Of a stretch of DNA of 64,000 bases, positions 40,601 through 49,849 are shown in pieces (the stretch's first letter is position 1; every line of letters begins with the position of its first letter). The notes under the pieces are model-generated. The model made no database searches. It saw only the letters and a program-made list of their open reading frames with translations, and was not told the origin of the DNA. The position numbers and the translations under genes were made by a program. Location: IMG/VR virus record IMGVR_UViG_3300025712_000004, positions 33,806 to 97,805 of that record; one strand, 5' to 3'. The DNA is from a virus.

Positions 40601-40970
40601 AGTCTTTCATCAACACTTTTCGTTTAACGCTATAGTCACCAGTAATAGTGATAGGGTCAAAACTCACCCATTGGTCAGTGCCATTTAGGGCTAAAGCATA
40701 CTCTTGATTAACGTCTTCAATCGTTTGAAAAAGCGAGTATGGGTCACTATCAATGCCTACTGGTTTGGTTGTCCAAGTTGCACCAACACGATACGTCCCG
40801 TCTGTTACACCAATTTGATTAGCCGCATCAAAGGTTTCGCCTGTTACACCCGTGATTACATTAGTAACGGTTATTCCATCGTCAATTTGACACGTTAGTA
40901 ATTCGTCCGTATCAGGATTAGTCCAATCTATATCATACGGCTGTGCTAACTCGCCTCTGAACGTAGTCAT
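37677..40970 (-). CDS. tail fibre with LamG-like domains and 24 WSK repeats
   Basis: 1097 aa. An N-terminal part (1-~90) is followed by two concanavalin/LamG-like regions (~95-260: ALNGTDQWVSFDPITITGDY, WVDGVLFGTN; ~280-465: LKLWLNPDHTAGSYFLSWSS, IILDGVVV). Next is a beta-helix-like stretch (~520-690: VIDSCVVDG, VTVKNTLIKN, VIIDSIIEN). Then come 24 units with the core WSK (one WTK), mostly 14 residues apart (SKDVNVTWSKTKQL). A basic beta C-terminus closes it (RTYTIPHTNRTFTISYESRK). It is likely a host-binding fibre or decoration protein. The repeat may form a beta stalk. Confidence 0.75.
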   Translation of the reverse strand: MTTFRGELAQPYDIDWTNPDTDELLTCQIDDGITVTNVITGVTGETFDAANQIGVTDGTYRVGATWTTKPVGIDSDPYSLFQTIEDVNQEYALALNGTDQWVSFDPITITGDYSVKRKVLMKDFLNRTLFGSDTGQVTWRFNNSTQMRIKTESTNAIVIDLNSALVVDTWYEIEIKRTGLTYEVWVDGVLFGTNTVGSANTFIINRIGQKGDIHFFSGSDSTIQITDFVDSSNSRYWEFNQTKGDTVIDHYNGAIATLNNYPADSGYVRGDDEAVVGYQTSGITYAMAEDLLLGCTELTLKLKLWLNPDHTAGSYFLSWSSTSRGLSITPTRVYVATRYSTLDWAQAYELPAELLPLDYSEPHILEVYENQTNRARTIILDGVVVTDNNLATDPTLDFNRLTFGTRGDSVGATAPLFIAEAEVTNHTQGKSHFYDFTTGDQEKIIDTVGNNHATIVNDSVVKWQPVLPVSVYTVGSDPKWDYADTATWYGANNNGDYHYKLLMHDLEPNGFTTSLNKLTKGMTFTAAKGLEPINNVAQVGFTGVLRNSSLGDNFYYNIGAQNFNVEGSSTVIDSCVVDGLNSTSIDGITPNSGKVTVKNTLIKNCNDGAYNNKIPVEDLVIIDSIIENSNRYATVTATLINTILKDNTNDPLASVTDYCATTKGTLAGTGNIVNAQASWFDANTQITTGGQTALAGKGWNGSDIASWAYDIDTSDPTTPISKSINVIWTKDAQTTISKTINSVWSKVKYLQTSVTNLWSKSSETIISKDLTILWSKVKSVVKSTTNSWSKFEYISKDVNVTWSKVEVVNKPITNNWSKTKQLSKDVNVTWSKTKQVNTTVVNLWSKDATISQQTTVVWSKTKTVSKSTNNSWSKTKTIDKPLTTRWSKLGLDLVKQITTSWSKVEVVNKPITNNWSKVEVVNRPITNNWSKTKQLSKDVNVTWSKISQSSIIKLINVIWSKVESISSNIISSWSKTKTISKSTNISWSKTKTISKDYNVTWSKVESISKDTTNSWSKVKTISKQTQNSWSKGVYSYYTKPLNVSWSKSKNLNVNVKVTWSKDFTRISKPSKLRTYTIPHTNRTFTISYESRKLIIKG
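37788..38830 (-). repeat. DNA repeat encoding the 14-residue WSK units
   Basis: About 24 degenerate units of about 42 bp. Some blocks are near-identical, such as SKVEVVNKPITNNWSK and QLSKDVNVTWSK, which recur with changed order, showing recent recombination between units. Long open frames on the plus strand here are shadows of the repeat. Confidence 0.85.
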
Positions 40971-40973
40971 TAG

Positions 40974-41675
40974 CTACGCTCCTGTGACTTCAACCGTGAA
41001 TGGATTAAGCACGTTTGATTTAGCTGTGAACTGAGTATGTCTTGTCAGTTTACGGGTATTGGTTATCTCGCGTGTTGATGTTGTACTACCTGCGGGTACA
41101 GTAATTTGAAACGTCCAATTCTGGACTGGGCTAAATTCTTGGTCGTCTGTATTACGAATAAGTAACTCGAAATCTACTATTGTATCTACCAGTACAGGAG
41201 CATCTAAGCGCACCGTTAATCGAACATCTTCATTGCTCAATTTAACGTGTTTATCATTACCGCCTAAATATTCGATATGCGACGGTAATTGCTCACCTAA
41301 AAATGCTTGTTTAAGTTTAAGGTCATCAAAAACTTCAGCGGTGGTGTCCTTAAATGGGAACGATACGCGGTTGGCAAAGTATACACACATGTCGCGCAAC
41401 TTAGCTAAATTTTGACCGTGTGGTGGGTCAAGTGATATCATCACGTCCAGCAATGAAGTGATATTACTTGGGTGACCATTAATGAAGTTGAATTCTCCAC
41501 CGCTAATCATGTTGTCGTATGTTGCCATTTGGTAATCGCCATCATGTAGTTTGAAGTATGAGTATAGCCCACATATAACGACGAATATACGCATTTGGTC
41601 TGCTGATATCATTTTTGTTGACGCAACCGTATATGCACGAGCATCTTCTAATGTTGCAAAATCTTGTAATTCCAT
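40974..41675 (-). CDS. hypothetical virion-associated protein, 233 aa
   Basis: Not recognised. The N-terminal half is helical (FATLEDARAYTVASTKMISA; MRIFVVICGLYSYF). The C-terminal half is a beta sandwich (DVRLTVRLDAPVLVDTIVDF), perhaps an Ig-like domain. It is directly upstream of the WSK fibre in the same operon. Confidence 0.65.
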   Translation of the reverse strand: MELQDFATLEDARAYTVASTKMISADQMRIFVVICGLYSYFKLHDGDYQMATYDNMISGGEFNFINGHPSNITSLLDVMISLDPPHGQNLAKLRDMCVYFANRVSFPFKDTTAEVFDDLKLKQAFLGEQLPSHIEYLGGNDKHVKLSNEDVRLTVRLDAPVLVDTIVDFELLIRNTDDQEFSPVQNWTFQITVPAGSTTSTREITNTRKLTRHTQFTAKSNVLNPFTVEVTGA

Positions 41676-41728
41676 ATTAGTACCTTTTGGGTTAGTTGAT
41701 GATGCATCAGCACCGTTCTATTGTTTAG

Positions 41729-42109
41729 TTATTTCCATCGCCATAATGTCAATTCACCGACATCGGGCTGGATTGATTTGACGCAATGGTGTAGGTCGCG
41801 TTCTATTGGATAAAATATTAAATTAATTAAATACATTATCGGGATAATCCACACAACACCGCGCTTATATGCTTTACCTATTCGAGATGATATCGTCTCT
41901 CGATAATCGCCAGCCAAAAATACAGCATTCACCATGATATCCAACACAACTAATACGTTGCGAGAATAGCGGTAAAATATCGTCTTTTTGGGGAGTATAA
42001 GGAATGATAGCGCCAATATAATAAAGTATATCATTATAGGCAAACTAGTAAGATACGTTAACCCGAAGGTGTAAAATGTATCGGTCAAATATTGTAAATA
42101 TTGTAGCAT
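41729..42109 (-). CDS. membrane protein, possible lysis helper, 126 aa
   Basis: Membrane segments at about 23-40 (LPIMIYFIILALSFLILP), 50-67 (VLVVLDIMVNAVFLAGDY) and 86-100 (VVWIIPIMYLINLIFY). The block AGDYRETISSRIGKAYKRG is like a recurrent small phage membrane protein found near lysis and tail genes (GD..ETISSR.GK). Function unknown. Confidence 0.6.
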   Translation of the reverse strand: MLQYLQYLTDTFYTFGLTYLTSLPIMIYFIILALSFLILPKKTIFYRYSRNVLVVLDIMVNAVFLAGDYRETISSRIGKAYKRGVVWIIPIMYLINLIFYPIERDLHHCVKSIQPDVGELTLWRWK

Positions 42110-42119
42110 TACGATGCTC

Positions 42120-42200
42120 CTATTTTATTGGGAATCTTTGCTTTAGTTCTGCAACTTTATTCTTCCAACGTTCTTTCGATTCGTCGGTTTTACTCATCAT
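42120..42200 (-). CDS. very short protein, 26 aa
   Basis: MMSKTDESKERWKNKVAELK continues for six residues. It starts 11 bases after the 42212 gene stop, behind a weak GCGGGTG site. Charged and helical. A longer in-frame version would overlap the 42212 gene almost fully. Weak support. Confidence 0.35.
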   Translation of the reverse strand: MMSKTDESKERWKNKVAELKQRFPIK

Positions 42201-42211
42201 TTTACACCCGC

Positions 42212-42466
42212 TTAATCTGTTGTTATAGTTTTCCAATGTCCATGCCTGAAGATTTTCACTGATGTGTAACCAAGACCAATTATAATTTGTCGAATCTCGA
42301 CCCAAAATTTATGATTAATGTTACCGCATAATCCTTCAATAATTGCAGTATTCTCGTCGACGTGGACGAGATTACACACTGCACTATATTTTGACTTTTC
42401 TTCGTACGAACCAGAAGTGTACCACCGAATCAATCTAGATTTTTTTGGTTCCTCTACATGTATCAT
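42212..42466 (-). CDS. small phage protein, paralogue of 25614-25865
   Basis: 84 aa. IRWYTSGSYEEKSKYSAV, IEGLCGNIN and the HGHWKT end line up with the plus-strand protein at 25614-25865. It sits in the late operon, while its relative is in the early arm. The fold may be a small alpha/beta domain. Function unknown. Confidence 0.68.
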   Translation of the reverse strand: MIHVEEPKKSRLIRWYTSGSYEEKSKYSAVCNLVHVDENTAIIEGLCGNINHKFWVEIRQIIIGLGYTSVKIFRHGHWKTITTD

Positions 42467-42480
42467 TTATTTTTTTGCCT

Positions 42481-42843
42481 TTATGTATTTAAGGTTTCGC
42501 TACAATGTTTTTCGACGATTTCTGTCAACGATAAGCCAGAGTACTCTTCAGTATTTAACAAGTCAGATTCTATATAAAATCTATCACCTAATGGTTCGGT
42601 GTTCGCTAAAATGTATGGCAATTTACCATCCAATCTAGATTGTTCAGATACCCAATAAAACATTTGATAGTTTATGTTGGTATTTCCTGAAGTTGCGGTT
42701 TGGATTGAGTTTTCAGAATCACCTTGAGAAATGACGAAATTGATTGATTCATGATTATATTTGTCGGAGCATGCGTCAGATATTTCGAAGACTGCATCCG
42801 TTTGTAATGTACCCTGTGGGTCGGTGAATGTTTGTATGAACAT
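42481..42843 (-). CDS. hypothetical late protein, 120 aa
   Basis: Not recognised. It begins MFIQTFTDPQGTLQTDAVFE and looks like a small beta-rich virion accessory protein. It is between the 84-aa gene and a fibre gene. Its start follows AGGTAAACTTAAT. Confidence 0.62.
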   Translation of the reverse strand: MFIQTFTDPQGTLQTDAVFEISDACSDKYNHESINFVISQGDSENSIQTATSGNTNINYQMFYWVSEQSRLDGKLPYILANTEPLGDRFYIESDLLNTEEYSGLSLTEIVEKHCSETLNT

Positions 42844-42856
42844 ATTAAGTTTACCT

Positions 42857-44116
42857 TTAAAGTGATGAGAAGAACGTTAATTCAAAACTCGTGTTTGTTA
42901 TTGTCACTGCTTGTGTTGCAATATGTCTAGCATATATACGAACATACCCAGAATAGTCTCTGTCTGCTCTAATTGGCACAGAGCATGATAGTGTTACATT
43001 TGTGTTGTTTGATGAGTATGTGCCATCTGAGGCTCCTAGAACAACATCAGTCACAGATGAACCTCCACCAAAAGCCACTACATCAAATAACTCATATCTA
43101 AATTCCACGACAGCATTCATTCTAGCACCATGCCCCATCCAGAAATCGCTAGCAGATTCATTATTCTCATATGTATTCCATGATAATGTTGCAGTGGCTG
43201 ATGAATTGGTTGTATCTGTGCGTTTAGTTTGTTGTTGTGGTGACTTAGAAAAATATAAAGCAGTACCAGTATTATAAAAGTTAGTTAAATATATATCACC
43301 AGATGTTGGAACATTTGGTGAATTGTTTGATATATTTGGAACTAACGAACCGGACCTATAATAATCCTTGATGTATATAGGATATGTACCACCGAACGTA
43401 TTATATAAATCGGTCATATAAATCGGTCCAGATGATATGCCCATAGGGATGAATGTAGAATTAGATAGTGGGTCAACTCCAGTATTCACAGTGAATACTG
43501 GGTTGGTTTGGTTTCCATAAACTACTGTCGTATTTGTTGCTTGTTCATATGCAGAAGGAGACAATACACGAACTTCGATATAGTCTCCATTAAATACATT
43601 AGATGTTGAGGTAAGCCATGCTCCGGAATTTATTCTATATGCCCTACCAGAACTGCCAGTAACCGAAATGGTTGTGGATACATTAGAAGATAACCCAGAA
43701 ACAGTAAATGAAAATGTATAATATTCACTCAGCTTGGCAAACGATATCGACCTAGATGGAACTGGGTCAGGGATATTATCTGCAGCATCTTCAAAGTATA
43801 CATATATATATCTATTACTTGCACCAGACATAGTTATAGATATCTGCTGATTACCAATAGTATACGCAGGTTTAACCATTCTTGTACCTGAAGAACCAGT
43901 AGAAGATAAAGATAAAGTTCCGTCAGTGAAGTAATTCGTTCCGGTATTTATTGTTACAGTTCTACCTGCGTTGTTTGATATGTATGTTATAGTTAATGTA
44001 TCGTCAGGGAATAACGATATTCTGTTACTTGATGAACCTGCACCAGTGACTGCTAATAAATACCCACCGAATTCTGGTTCATATTCTGACGATATATTTA
44101 TATTATAATTAGCCAT
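42857..44116 (-). CDS. tail fibre/tip protein, 419 aa
   Basis: A Ser-, Thr-, Gly- and Asn-rich beta protein with repeated short domains (FDDTLTITYISNNAG-like blocks; FSFTVSGLSSNVSTTISVTG) and a motif repeated twice, IYMTDLYNTFGG and IYLTNFYNTG, after I.KDYY. The C-terminal ~130 residues look like a separate beta sandwich (GAVVEFRYELFDVVAFGGGS-like region). It overlaps the J-like gene by 8 bases, so it is probably a fibre or fibre-assembly partner. Confidence 0.65.
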   Translation of the reverse strand: MANYNINISSEYEPEFGGYLLAVTGAGSSSNRISLFPDDTLTITYISNNAGRTVTINTGTNYFTDGTLSLSSTGSSGTRMVKPAYTIGNQQISITMSGASNRYIYVYFEDAADNIPDPVPSRSISFAKLSEYYTFSFTVSGLSSNVSTTISVTGSSGRAYRINSGAWLTSTSNVFNGDYIEVRVLSPSAYEQATNTTVVYGNQTNPVFTVNTGVDPLSNSTFIPMGISSGPIYMTDLYNTFGGTYPIYIKDYYRSGSLVPNISNNSPNVPTSGDIYLTNFYNTGTALYFSKSPQQQTKRTDTTNSSATATLSWNTYENNESASDFWMGHGARMNAVVEFRYELFDVVAFGGGSSVTDVVLGASDGTYSSNNTNVTLSCSVPIRADRDYSGYVRIYARHIATQAVTITNTSFELTFFSSL

Positions 44117-47100
44117 TTATTTTCACCATTTCGATTATAGTTTCCATTTTAGATTTTAGGTTATCAATTTCAGTCTTCAGGTTATCAATTTCAATTTCCT
44201 GTTTGTTTATGACGATTCTATCTTCGTTGGCTGATTCTACTAACAACCCAATCATGGCAGACATCGAAACATTGAGTTTCTGTTTATCCGTTATTAATGG
44301 GTCGTCCGAATCTGTGAATATAATAGCCTCTGGTAATATCTTCTGAACTTCTTGTGCTATAACGCCAGCATGTTGTTGGTTGTCCATATCATAACGACCG
44401 AAAGTACAACCACGAATAGACATCCTTTTATTAGAAGCATCTTCAATATTACATATATCGTACTTAACACGTATATCTGATGTTGCACCAGCATCTGTAC
44501 CTGTGATTACACCACTTGTACTAATATTCCAAGAGTTACCATTTAATAAATTACCTCTAAAACTATGAGTCGTTCCAGTTGTGTTGCCGTGGTACTGTGT
44601 TGGTGAATAATTATAATATGTGGGAACAGAAGACTGTATATAAAGTGTACCACCAGCGAATGCTGTTCGGTTTGTTGCATCTGTGTAGAAATAACCACGT
44701 GTGGCATCACCAACATAAAATCTCCCAGCTCTTATAGAATTAGTGGAACCTTGAATTTCTACACCGACAGAAGAATATAAATTAACACCCGAGTGCCAAG
44801 CAACATCATACCATATCCCAGAAGTGTTACCTGAGTTGATATTAACTGTAGACGCCTTTGTTGCTGTAGTTGCATTACCAGAAAATGTAGCAGCAGTCAC
44901 AGTACCAGAACCAGCATTTATACTATTATTATTGGTTATTATTGCACCATACAACCAATTAGTTCCCTGCGAATATATACCAGAAGGGCAATATATAGCG
45001 GCACCAGTACCACCAACATTGGCGTTACCAGCAAACGATTTTGCTGCTATCTGACCAACAGCCGGATTTATCGTTACTGGTTGTACAGAACTATACAGTG
45101 AATTACCTGAATGCCACACAACCTCATATATAGAATTTGATGTATTATCGGCATTTATGGTGACGGTCGATGCCTTAGCGGCAGTAGCAGATAAACCTAA
45201 ATATTTAGATGTTAAAGCTGTACCATTTTCATAAAAGTTAACACCATGTATTTGCGCCCATCTCCAAGAATTTGTTCCCATGTAACTAGAACCATTAGAA
45301 AATGGTAAAAATCCACCCCCAGCGGATGGTGCTCGAAGGTAATTATCATCACTAGCTGGATTATTTATTGGATTAAATCTTGGGTAGGTCGAGCTACCTG
45401 ATGTGTCCAGACTAACATAAGGGAACGTTGCAGCAGAAGCTAAACCTTCAAGTCCACCACCAGATTTTATTTGCCCAACAGTGAATGAAGTTACACGTTG
45501 AGTTATAACAGAGAATCCATTAGTTGAATTATAACCAGAAACATATCTAACAATAAGGAAATATTGTATAGTATCATTATCGGCTGCGTTATGACCAACA
45601 TCAGTAACATTAACATTCACGGTTAAATCATAAGTTCTATAATTCGACTCATTATCAATCCAAACTTCACCAGTATGGTCTTTGTTATATACATCAACAA
45701 GACCACCATCATTTATAGACCTCTTCACAGTAAAATTATATATTGGTGATGGGTTTGTGGTTGATGATGATTGATTTAATTGATAATGGAATTTAAACGA
45801 TATTTCTACATCATTTGAGTTACCTGCAGGAATTTCTAATACAGGTAGTGATGTTGTACCAGATGGAGTCACCATATACGGTAATGATGTATGCTCATAC
45901 ACACCACCAGTAGAACCTTGAACTGGTGGTGCAATCAAATCCCATATATTCTTAGTGAATACATCGGCACTATCAATTGTGTTAGCAGCAAGACCACCAC
46001 CCAACTGAAGAACAGTCTTTTCTGATGTTTGTCCTGCATTCACAGTAACAAAGTTCAACATGGTATCGTTATTATTTTTCACAACAATAGGTGAACTGGC
46101 TAAACTATCTAAAACGACAGTCTTACCTTGCGAATTAGCAACATCACCAACATATATTTTAGGAGATTCAATTAAAGAATTAGACTTAATTGAGTGACCT
46201 TCGATTATACCAGCTTTAATATTTTCTGAACGAATGAATCCAGCACCAACACGTTTAACGCTAGGGTTGAAGAAGTGGTTAGTTACTGATGTTCCATTAT
46301 TATAATGATTCAGGAATCTTATCTTACAACTTTTTTGTTCTGGTCGCAACTTCCAAAGGGTGGTGACATTAGATGCTTGTGGTATAGTATTTATGTCGAC
46401 ATTGGCACCAATAATATATGCCTTCATTATTCTCCACGAACCATTCGAGACATCACCTAACCAAAAATATGCATTAGATGCTGGATTACCTATGGTTAAT
46501 GTTGTTGGATTATATGAGTCCATAACTGATGTTGTTGATGCACCAGAAATATTATATATGTCGTCATCGTAAGCATATACACCAAAATATCTAGTTCCTG
46601 TGTCATCTGGTGCGTCGCTATATATACTTAAGCTAACTTCATATACTTCGTCATGGTCTATGGCGAATGCATCCGATAGAACCTGAACGTCGCCACTGGT
46701 TGTAACTTTCATTGTCTTGACCGTAGAGCCATACAACATAACTTCATCAACTAGTGGATAATTCCCAGACCATCCATCATTCTTGCCGCTTGTACTGAAA
46801 TTGTTAACACCACTAATGGCACCAACATATAAATTTTCAGCACGAACAACGTTAGTAGATAATTCTCTTGTTGTAATTGCACCAGCAGAAATCTTTTCTG
46901 ATATGATAGAATTAGCTAGAATTTTAGGCGAGGAAATTGCACCATCAGAAATATCAGTTTCTGTTATTGGGAACTTATTATTTAAATCGGTTTCCAATTG
47001 ACCGATATCACCGGATAGTTCTTCTATTTCTAGTCGAAGTTCGGCATCATCATAGCCAACAGTGATAGGAACATACGCCAATAAAATCTCAGGAGAAAAT

Positions 47101-49451
47101 GTTATACTATCAGTACCAAATTCATCATAATGACCAATTCTAGCATACTTGTCTCCGACACCTTCAGGGAATTGATATAAGTATGAATCGTTGACCGTAG
47201 TTTTATATAGAGAAGATGCGTTTGGCGTGAATCCGGTTGTTCCTGATATGTGTATCTGTGTAGCAGCAAAGTCAGGTTCAGTTCTTACATCCCAAGTCAA
47301 ATTGGATATTTGTAGCTTGTTATTTGCAACGAAGTTTGTTGGTGCTGTTATTTGTGGATTAACACCAAGAACATCAACACCATCACCAGATACATCATTG
47401 ATATCGAATATCTGAACGGTGAATGTAACTGAACGATTAACTCCACTAGGTGATGCTTGATTTTCTGGTAAAGTATAAACAAAAAATGGGTCTGTAACTT
47501 TATGGGTTGATTGTGCGACATTATTCTTAATTACCGTAATTAAATAGTAACCAAAAACATCGCGAACTACACCATTAGAACCACCACCATTTGGGTCATC
47601 TGCAGATACTGAGTTATTAATTGGATACGACATAGCATCATCCCAATTAAGAGAAAAACTACTTGTAGACGCATCGACTGTTAAATTTTCAATTAATGGT
47701 AAAGTATAATCTATACCAACTATATGAGATTCGATAGTAGACCAAATAGATGTGCCTAAAATATTATCGTTTGTTCTAATCCTAAAATCATATGTGTCTT
47801 TTTTAAGATTATAAACATGATATTTATTTTGTGTATGGTGAGATGCTATTCTGGTCCAATTTGGTTCGCTCTGTAATTTATATTCTATATCATAACCAGT
47901 AGAATGCGTAAAATGTTGAGGTGTCCAAGTTAAAATACCATACCCATTAGTTACATATGTTTTAAGGTCGAAGTTTAAGTTTAATGGAGGTTTAATTTCT
48001 GCTGTTGTTGGTAACTTCGATGATGGTGCGCCTTCAAGTGTTTCTGTGTAAATTGAATCATCATATTCCGACAAATTTATAGTCGCGATGTTAAATCCAC
48101 CAGTTTCACTTGCGACCGATTGGTTCATCGACTGTACACGCATTTTCTTTTTTACCCAACCATAAATTGGATGGGTAACTTCAACAACCGACCAAATACC
48201 TAATAATGGGTAGTCCAATAAATCTATATCAAACGAGCAGGTTTTCTGAAATTCTGCTCGTTTATATTCACGGTTAGTTAATAATTTAACACCACGACTA
48301 ACTTCACCTAAATCAGATTCATATGCATCTACAGAATATGGTAATTCTATAGATTTTGTTATAATTTCACCATCTATAAAAATTCTAGTCGGGTGAAATT
48401 CATGCGTCATCGATAGTCTATCTGTTGCATCTGCAGGGATAACATAATCTGATGAGTTTTCTGAGTTTATTTCAGACTTATAACTTGCACTAACAACATT
48501 ATAATAGTTACCACTTGAGTCAGGTCGAACAGAGAATGTACCCTCTAAAATATTATCAAAATCAAATGAATATACCGATGTAAGCTCTAAATCTTCGAAT
48601 AATATTTTTATTTTACCTTGGTGTATGACTAAAGCACCACCAAAAGTAGATAGCATTTTTTGTAAAGTTTCAGAAAATGCTTCGTTAGCATCTATTTGTG
48701 CGTTTATTTCTAAACCTAAAAATTCACATCGATTAGCTACATGTTTAAATGATTCTAAATCTATGTAATCTTCAGTAATCCCCATACCAAAATAATCTGA
48801 TGTTAAAAAATCATATATAGCTAAAGATGGGTTTGAACTTGCACCATCATATAAACCAGTGCGAACATCGTATATATCAACAGCAGTAACTTTAACTATT
48901 ATATTATATCGGTCACCGAAGATTACAAAATCTTGGTCTAATGTCGCATCAGCGTATATAGTTATGTTTGGGACTAAAGCACCTTTTGCTGATGTTTTTA
49001 CCTCACCATCAGAATTATTAACCATTGTGTCGGCTGCTACTTGGTTCTCTTGTCCAGAGCGCCAATGCATAACTAATTCTTTAGATTGTTGGTATGGTTC
49101 TCTCATTTGTGAATCTGAATATTTTCCAGAAATTGCAGAAGTTGCGACAGTTAAATCATTCTTGTCAACCTCGAACATTTTTTTATCATCAATCCATACA
49201 TTATGGAAGATTAAAGGTCCAATACCTGCTACCGAAAACGTATCTACTCGAAAACTTCGGTCTCTGTTTAATACGTTAGTGTATACGTTAGTACATGAAA
49301 CTAAACACGTACCATAAACTCTATCTCTACCGGATAGAGTACCTTGTTTTGTTAATTTAGTACCACCAGCATCATCAGGTGCAATATTTCTGGCGTACAT
49401 CACAGAACCAACCGCTATAATTAGTGCTGCTATTGCTACTATACCACCCAT
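44109..49451 (-). CDS. J-like tail tip hub/central fibre with S74 chaperone
   Basis: 1780 aa. A hydrophobic start (GGIVAIAALIIAVGSVMYA) leads into the hub domains seen in lambda J-type proteins of siphoviruses (TLSGRDRVYG; KIKILFEDLE; FEKTCSFDIDLLDYP-like). A fibronectin type III region follows (NGYGILTWTPQHFTHSTGYD then IEYK), then long beta regions. The C-terminus is a Peptidase_S74 intramolecular chaperone: SDIRVKYDI with the Ser-Lys dyad, GVIAQEVQKILPEA, and a final coiled coil (KQEIEIDNLKTEIDNLKSKM). S74 domains trimerise the fibre and then cut themselves off before the conserved Ser. This is the main receptor-binding and baseplate hub candidate. Confidence 0.88.
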   Translation of the reverse strand: MGGIVAIAALIIAVGSVMYARNIAPDDAGGTKLTKQGTLSGRDRVYGTCLVSCTNVYTNVLNRDRSFRVDTFSVAGIGPLIFHNVWIDDKKMFEVDKNDLTVATSAISGKYSDSQMREPYQQSKELVMHWRSGQENQVAADTMVNNSDGEVKTSAKGALVPNITIYADATLDQDFVIFGDRYNIIVKVTAVDIYDVRTGLYDGASSNPSLAIYDFLTSDYFGMGITEDYIDLESFKHVANRCEFLGLEINAQIDANEAFSETLQKMLSTFGGALVIHQGKIKILFEDLELTSVYSFDFDNILEGTFSVRPDSSGNYYNVVSASYKSEINSENSSDYVIPADATDRLSMTHEFHPTRIFIDGEIITKSIELPYSVDAYESDLGEVSRGVKLLTNREYKRAEFQKTCSFDIDLLDYPLLGIWSVVEVTHPIYGWVKKKMRVQSMNQSVASETGGFNIATINLSEYDDSIYTETLEGAPSSKLPTTAEIKPPLNLNFDLKTYVTNGYGILTWTPQHFTHSTGYDIEYKLQSEPNWTRIASHHTQNKYHVYNLKKDTYDFRIRTNDNILGTSIWSTIESHIVGIDYTLPLIENLTVDASTSSFSLNWDDAMSYPINNSVSADDPNGGGSNGVVRDVFGYYLITVIKNNVAQSTHKVTDPFFVYTLPENQASPSGVNRSVTFTVQIFDINDVSGDGVDVLGVNPQITAPTNFVANNKLQISNLTWDVRTEPDFAATQIHISGTTGFTPNASSLYKTTVNDSYLYQFPEGVGDKYARIGHYDEFGTDSITFSPEILLAYVPITVGYDDAELRLEIEELSGDIGQLETDLNNKFPITETDISDGAISSPKILANSIISEKISAGAITTRELSTNVVRAENLYVGAISGVNNFSTSGKNDGWSGNYPLVDEVMLYGSTVKTMKVTTSGDVQVLSDAFAIDHDEVYEVSLSIYSDAPDDTGTRYFGVYAYDDDIYNISGASTTSVMDSYNPTTLTIGNPASNAYFWLGDVSNGSWRIMKAYIIGANVDINTIPQASNVTTLWKLRPEQKSCKIRFLNHYNNGTSVTNHFFNPSVKRVGAGFIRSENIKAGIIEGHSIKSNSLIESPKIYVGDVANSQGKTVVLDSLASSPIVVKNNNDTMLNFVTVNAGQTSEKTVLQLGGGLAANTIDSADVFTKNIWDLIAPPVQGSTGGVYEHTSLPYMVTPSGTTSLPVLEIPAGNSNDVEISFKFHYQLNQSSSTTNPSPIYNFTVKRSINDGGLVDVYNKDHTGEVWIDNESNYRTYDLTVNVNVTDVGHNAADNDTIQYFLIVRYVSGYNSTNGFSVITQRVTSFTVGQIKSGGGLEGLASAATFPYVSLDTSGSSTYPRFNPINNPASDDNYLRAPSAGGGFLPFSNGSSYMGTNSWRWAQIHGVNFYENGTALTSKYLGLSATAAKASTVTINADNTSNSIYEVVWHSGNSLYSSVQPVTINPAVGQIAAKSFAGNANVGGTGAAIYCPSGIYSQGTNWLYGAIITNNNSINAGSGTVTAATFSGNATTATKASTVNINSGNTSGIWYDVAWHSGVNLYSSVGVEIQGSTNSIRAGRFYVGDATRGYFYTDATNRTAFAGGTLYIQSSVPTYYNYSPTQYHGNTTGTTHSFRGNLLNGNSWNISTSGVITGTDAGATSDIRVKYDICNIEDASNKRMSIRGCTFGRYDMDNQQHAGVIAQEVQKILPEAIIFTDSDDPLITDKQKLNVSMSAMIGLLVESANEDRIVINKQEIEIDNLKTEIDNLKSKMETIIEMVKING

Positions 49452-49849
49452 TATTTTCTCCTAAATATAGTATAATCTTCTTCGTTATATTTATCTTTTG
49501 ATATAATAGAAAATATGTTGTCATCATTGACACCGAACCACTTATCACCTAAAGATATAAACACATCATGACAATCATGGAAGGTTACAATATCTAGTGG
49601 TTGTTGGAAGTTACAATCTACTGTTTTATATATATCTTCAGAATTCAACATCTCAAATACAGAAGAAACACCAAACTCTTTTCGAGCAACACGTACTGCA
49701 CCAGTTAAAGTCTTATATCTACCTTTAAATTTTTCAAATTTTGTTTTATCGAATAATTCAAGAACTAATAAATTACAGTCGGTAGTTCCTCTAATATGTA
49801 ACTGGTTGTTGTATCTATTTATTATTTTTGATGCTGATAATAAATCCAT
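49451..49849 (-). CDS. tail-tip protein, NlpC/P60-like, 132 aa
   Basis: The start at 49849 (MDLLSASKI) follows GGAGGGACGAGTA and overlaps the previous stop (TAATG). GTTDCNLLVLELFD gives the Asp-Cys of an NlpC/P60-type site, and DIVTFHDCHDVFISLGDKWF resembles its His strand. The position before the J-like gene is where lambda K-type peptidase proteins lie. The catalytic set is not certain, so it may be structural only. Confidence 0.6.
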   Translation of the reverse strand: MDLLSASKIINRYNNQLHIRGTTDCNLLVLELFDKTKFEKFKGRYKTLTGAVRVARKEFGVSSVFEMLNSEDIYKTVDCNFQQPLDIVTFHDCHDVFISLGDKWFGVNDDNIFSIISKDKYNEEDYTIFRRK

